A stretch of DNA of 14,634 bases from Christensenella sp. UBA3770 (GTDB lineage Bacteria > Bacillota > Clostridia > Christensenellales > CAG-1252), in NCBI GenBank assembly GCA_002371075.1, contig DFFS01000049.1:1-14634 (forward strand). The letters run 5' to 3'. The notes below the pieces were generated by a model. That model had not been told where the DNA came from and did not search any database. It was given only the letters and a program-made list of their open reading frames with translations. The translations under genes were made by a program, and so were the position numbers. Positions 12,699 through 14,634 of the stretch are shown here, one piece after another. Numbering within the stretch: position 1 is the first letter of the stretch; the number at the start of each line of letters is the position of its first letter.

Positions 12699-13394
12699 AT
12701 GGCAAACAAAAAGCACATTGAAGAGAAACTTAAAACTGAGCAGGAAAAGAAGCGTCTTTCCAAAAGAAAGATCTTTAGGCTTTTCCCCTTGGCGGCGCTC
12801 CTTTTAACGGTCGTGTTGCTGCTTTTTATGATGGTCAATTGGGCGGCGATCTACAACACTTCGATGGAGGACAACGAGATCGAGATCAGCGGCTACAACT
12901 GCGTTTCGGCGGGGCTCTCGGGTAATTACACAAGCATGGACACGGGGCGCTTCGGCAACATGTCGGTGTTCAACTATCACGCCGCATCGTACGTCTATAC
13001 GCTTTCCGTCATCAGCGTGATCGTGCTGTTCGTTTTGATCGTGCACGGCTTCATCAATCTGTTCGCGTTGATCACCAACAAGCAAGGCGCCTTTAACGTC
13101 GTCGGCATCGTTTTCGCGGCGGCGGAAGCGGCGCTGTTTATCGCTTGCTATGCGGTGGCGCTTTCCATCAAGGATTCCGGCATTTTGACAACTTACTGCA
13201 ACGACAACCCCGCGTGTTCCATTCAGTCGCACGCCGTCCTGCCTGCGCTGTTTGCGATCATTTCGCTTGCTGCGCCCATTCTCGCAATGGTCTTTGACTT
13301 CCGTGAAAAAAGGGAGCTTCGTTCGGAAGAAGCTGCCGCGGCACAAGCTGCCCAAAACAAAAACAGCCAAATGGGCAAGAACAAGAGGCGCTAA
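12699..13394 (+). CDS. Four-helix membrane protein of unknown function
   Basis: I do not recognise this 231-residue protein. A basic, lysine-rich N-terminus (1-27) leads to helix 1 (28-48). Helix 2 is about 100-125, helix 3 about 131-156 and helix 4 about 178-200. A charged tail ends in an alanine/asparagine-rich and lysine-rich segment. This predicts both ends in the cytoplasm. Outside loops contain Cys68 in loop 1 and Cys167 and Cys173 in loop 2, which could form a disulfide or bind metal. A GGAGG ribosome site precedes the ATG. Only 43 bases, with no terminator, separate it from the lipoprotein gene, so it is probably the last gene of the metal operon. A role there is inferred from position alone. 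Confidence 0.75.
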   Translation: MANKKHIEEKLKTEQEKKRLSKRKIFRLFPLAALLLTVVLLLFMMVNWAAIYNTSMEDNEIEISGYNCVSAGLSGNYTSMDTGRFGNMSVFNYHAASYVYTLSVISVIVLFVLIVHGFINLFALITNKQGAFNVVGIVFAAAEAALFIACYAVALSIKDSGILTTYCNDNPACSIQSHAVLPALFAIISLAAPILAMVFDFREKRELRSEEAAAAQAAQNKNSQMGKNKRR

Positions 13395-13419
13395 AGTTGC
13401 GTTTTTTCAAAAACCCCTC

Positions 13420-13449
13420 TTGAAATGGGCGTTTCGTATATGATATAAT
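13420..13449 (+). promoter_or_regulatory. Promoter of the DUF2804 gene
   Basis: TTGAAA (13420-13425), an 18-base spacer ending in TGA (extended -10), and a perfect TATAAT (13444-13449). No clear terminator for the preceding gene is seen in the 25 bases upstream. Confidence 0.8.
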
Positions 13450-13481
13450 ACATATATAAAATCCCGATAAAGGAGAAAACT

Positions 13482-14634
13482 ATGGGCGAATACAGCAAAT
13501 TTATATCGGAAAAACGCAGAGCGGTGCCGACGCCGAAAGATTTGGTCGATGAAAACGGCAAGGTCGTTTTCGGCACCTTTGACAAAGAGTTTGAGACGAT
13601 GGAGCTTCTTCGTGCAAAGAAGCCTACCAGAGCGCCGGACTTTTTGAGAAAGTTTAAGTTGACCCTTTGGGAAGCCACCGAAGTTCACCTGAAAAACGGC
13701 GTGCTCCTCGCCGTCGTTTGCGACATGGGCATCTTTGGCAAACAGCTCAATATGTTCTATGACAAGCGCACCAAAAAGGTTTATTGCTGGGACACCCAGA
13801 TCAAGAGCAAAGATACCATCATTGCCCCCAATCTTTTAAACGGCTCTATTGCTAAGGCGGAGTCCGAAGTCGGTCACGTCACCTATGTCAACAACTTCCA
13901 AGACGGCAAGGCGGAGCTTTCCGGCAAGCACACCGTCAACAAAAAGAACTTCTGCTTGGTCACCCAAGGCAGGGAGGACAAAACCGCCGTTGAGGCGATC
14001 AAGGAGAACAAGGTTTACGATCCCGCTCTCGCCACCATCGAGTACGATTTCAAACTGACCAATCTCTCCGATCCGTGCGTCGTTTCCATTCCGTTCCCGT
14101 ACAGTGACAACCGCACCCTTTACAGCCAAAAGAATTTCTTCAAGGCGGAAGGCAAGCTGATCATCAACGGGGAGGAGATGATCTCCGACGACGAGACCGT
14201 CGCCATCATCGACGATCATAGGGGCTATTATCCGCGCCGCGCCCACTACGATTGGGTCACCACGATGGGCAAGTGCGACGTCGACGGGGAAAAGAAGTTC
14301 CTCGCCTTCAACCTCACGCGCAACCAGTCCATCAACCAAGAGGACTACAACGAGAACATTTTGTGGCTTGAAGGCAAGTCCAGCTTGTTGCCGCCCGTGA
14401 CGTTCACGAGAACCATCGAGACCAAGGATTTCAAAAATTATGCGGAGTGGATCGTCAAGGACGAGCACGACATGGTCAACTTGAAGTTTAAGGTCTACGG
14501 CATCAACCCGATGGTGCTCCACGCGCTTGTTGTCAACATCGATTACTTTGTCGCTTGGGGTGAGCTTGAGGGCTACATCCGCGACGAGGACGGCAAGAAG
14601 TACGTCTTAGACGGCATGATGGGCATGGGCGAAG
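13482..14634 (+). CDS. DUF2804 family protein (partial, runs off right edge)
   Basis: The frame is open for 384 codons from the ATG at 13482, which has an AAAGGAG ribosome site. The family features include an early LWEATEVHLKNGVLLAVV segment, a Gly-rich LNMFYDKRTKKVY strand pair, the hallmark DHRGYYPRRAHYDWVT, NENILWLEGKS and a C-terminal YVLDGMMGMGE. These match, from memory, the DUF2804 pattern: an aromatic, tryptophan-rich beta structure related to the CrtC/AttH lipocalin-like group, with no established enzyme activity. No signal peptide is seen, so it is probably cytoplasmic. The family domain seems nearly complete at the edge, so only a short C-terminus should be missing. Confidence 0.8.
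   Translation, partial: MGEYSKFISEKRRAVPTPKDLVDENGKVVFGTFDKEFETMELLRAKKPTRAPDFLRKFKLTLWEATEVHLKNGVLLAVVCDMGIFGKQLNMFYDKRTKKVYCWDTQIKSKDTIIAPNLLNGSIAKAESEVGHVTYVNNFQDGKAELSGKHTVNKKNFCLVTQGREDKTAVEAIKENKVYDPALATIEYDFKLTNLSDPCVVSIPFPYSDNRTLYSQKNFFKAEGKLIINGEEMISDDETVAIIDDHRGYYPRRAHYDWVTTMGKCDVDGEKKFLAFNLTRNQSINQEDYNENILWLEGKSSLLPPVTFTRTIETKDFKNYAEWIVKDEHDMVNLKFKVYGINPMVLHALVVNIDYFVAWGELEGYIRDEDGKKYVLDGMMGMGE

Noticed and set aside
13391..13688. Two minus-strand frames of 93-95 codons over the DUF2804 start
   Set aside because: They run across a strong plus-strand promoter and ribosome site and have no initiation signals or known similarity.

Overview
The window looks like a chromosomal stretch of a Bacillota bacterium, most plausibly an uncultured Clostridia-type anaerobe. 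This is inferred from consensus sigma-A promoters, strong AGGAGG-type ribosome sites, ATGA-overlapped genes and the protein families present. No rRNA, tRNA, CRISPR array, phage gene or intact transposase is visible, and the species cannot be named from this sequence.

Layout. Positions 1-560 (minus) hold the start of a protein that runs off the left edge, probably an iron-sulfur/FAD oxidoreductase. Its promoter sits inside a 27-bp tandem repeat. At 785-862 (plus) lies the first 26 codons of an ABC-transporter ATPase gene, cut off exactly at an 18-bp perfect hairpin that looks like the remnant of a mobile-element end. A bidirectional terminator follows. The minus-strand block 954-3989 encodes an RlmI-like rRNA methyltransferase, a sirtuin with its own, apparently leaderless, promoter, and a membrane-anchored endonuclease/exonuclease/phosphatase-fold protein coupled to the sirtuin. 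A divergent MATE efflux pump (4106-5509) has an operator-like palindrome over its -10 box. It is followed by a COG0523/CobW metal GTPase with its own promoter (5573-6697). A bidirectional terminator separates this from the minus-strand deoC-dtd pair (7852-6765), which has a perfect consensus promoter. Divergent from deoC is a stand-alone uridine-kinase-like nucleoside kinase (8007-8921).

The right third is a compact metal-uptake operon, 9140-13394. It holds a Fur/Zur-family repressor, a ZnuA-like binding lipoprotein, a ZnuC-like ATPase and a ZnuB-like permease, then a cysteine-rich lipoprotein resembling the DUF1980/TIGR03943 C-terminal domain, and finally a four-helix membrane protein of unknown role. 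Three of the junctions are ATGA overlaps. A 23-bp palindrome (9-5-9) lies between the promoter and the repressor's ribosome site and is the obvious candidate for its operator. The last gene (13482 to the right edge) is a DUF2804 protein with its own strong promoter.

How the genes fit: the clearest functional unit is the autoregulated zinc (or manganese/zinc) import operon with two uncharacterised envelope proteins appended. The nearby COG0523 GTPase may belong to the same metal economy, but no shared operator was found to prove it. The other genes are housekeeping: rRNA modification, deoxyribonucleoside catabolism, tRNA proofreading and nucleoside salvage.
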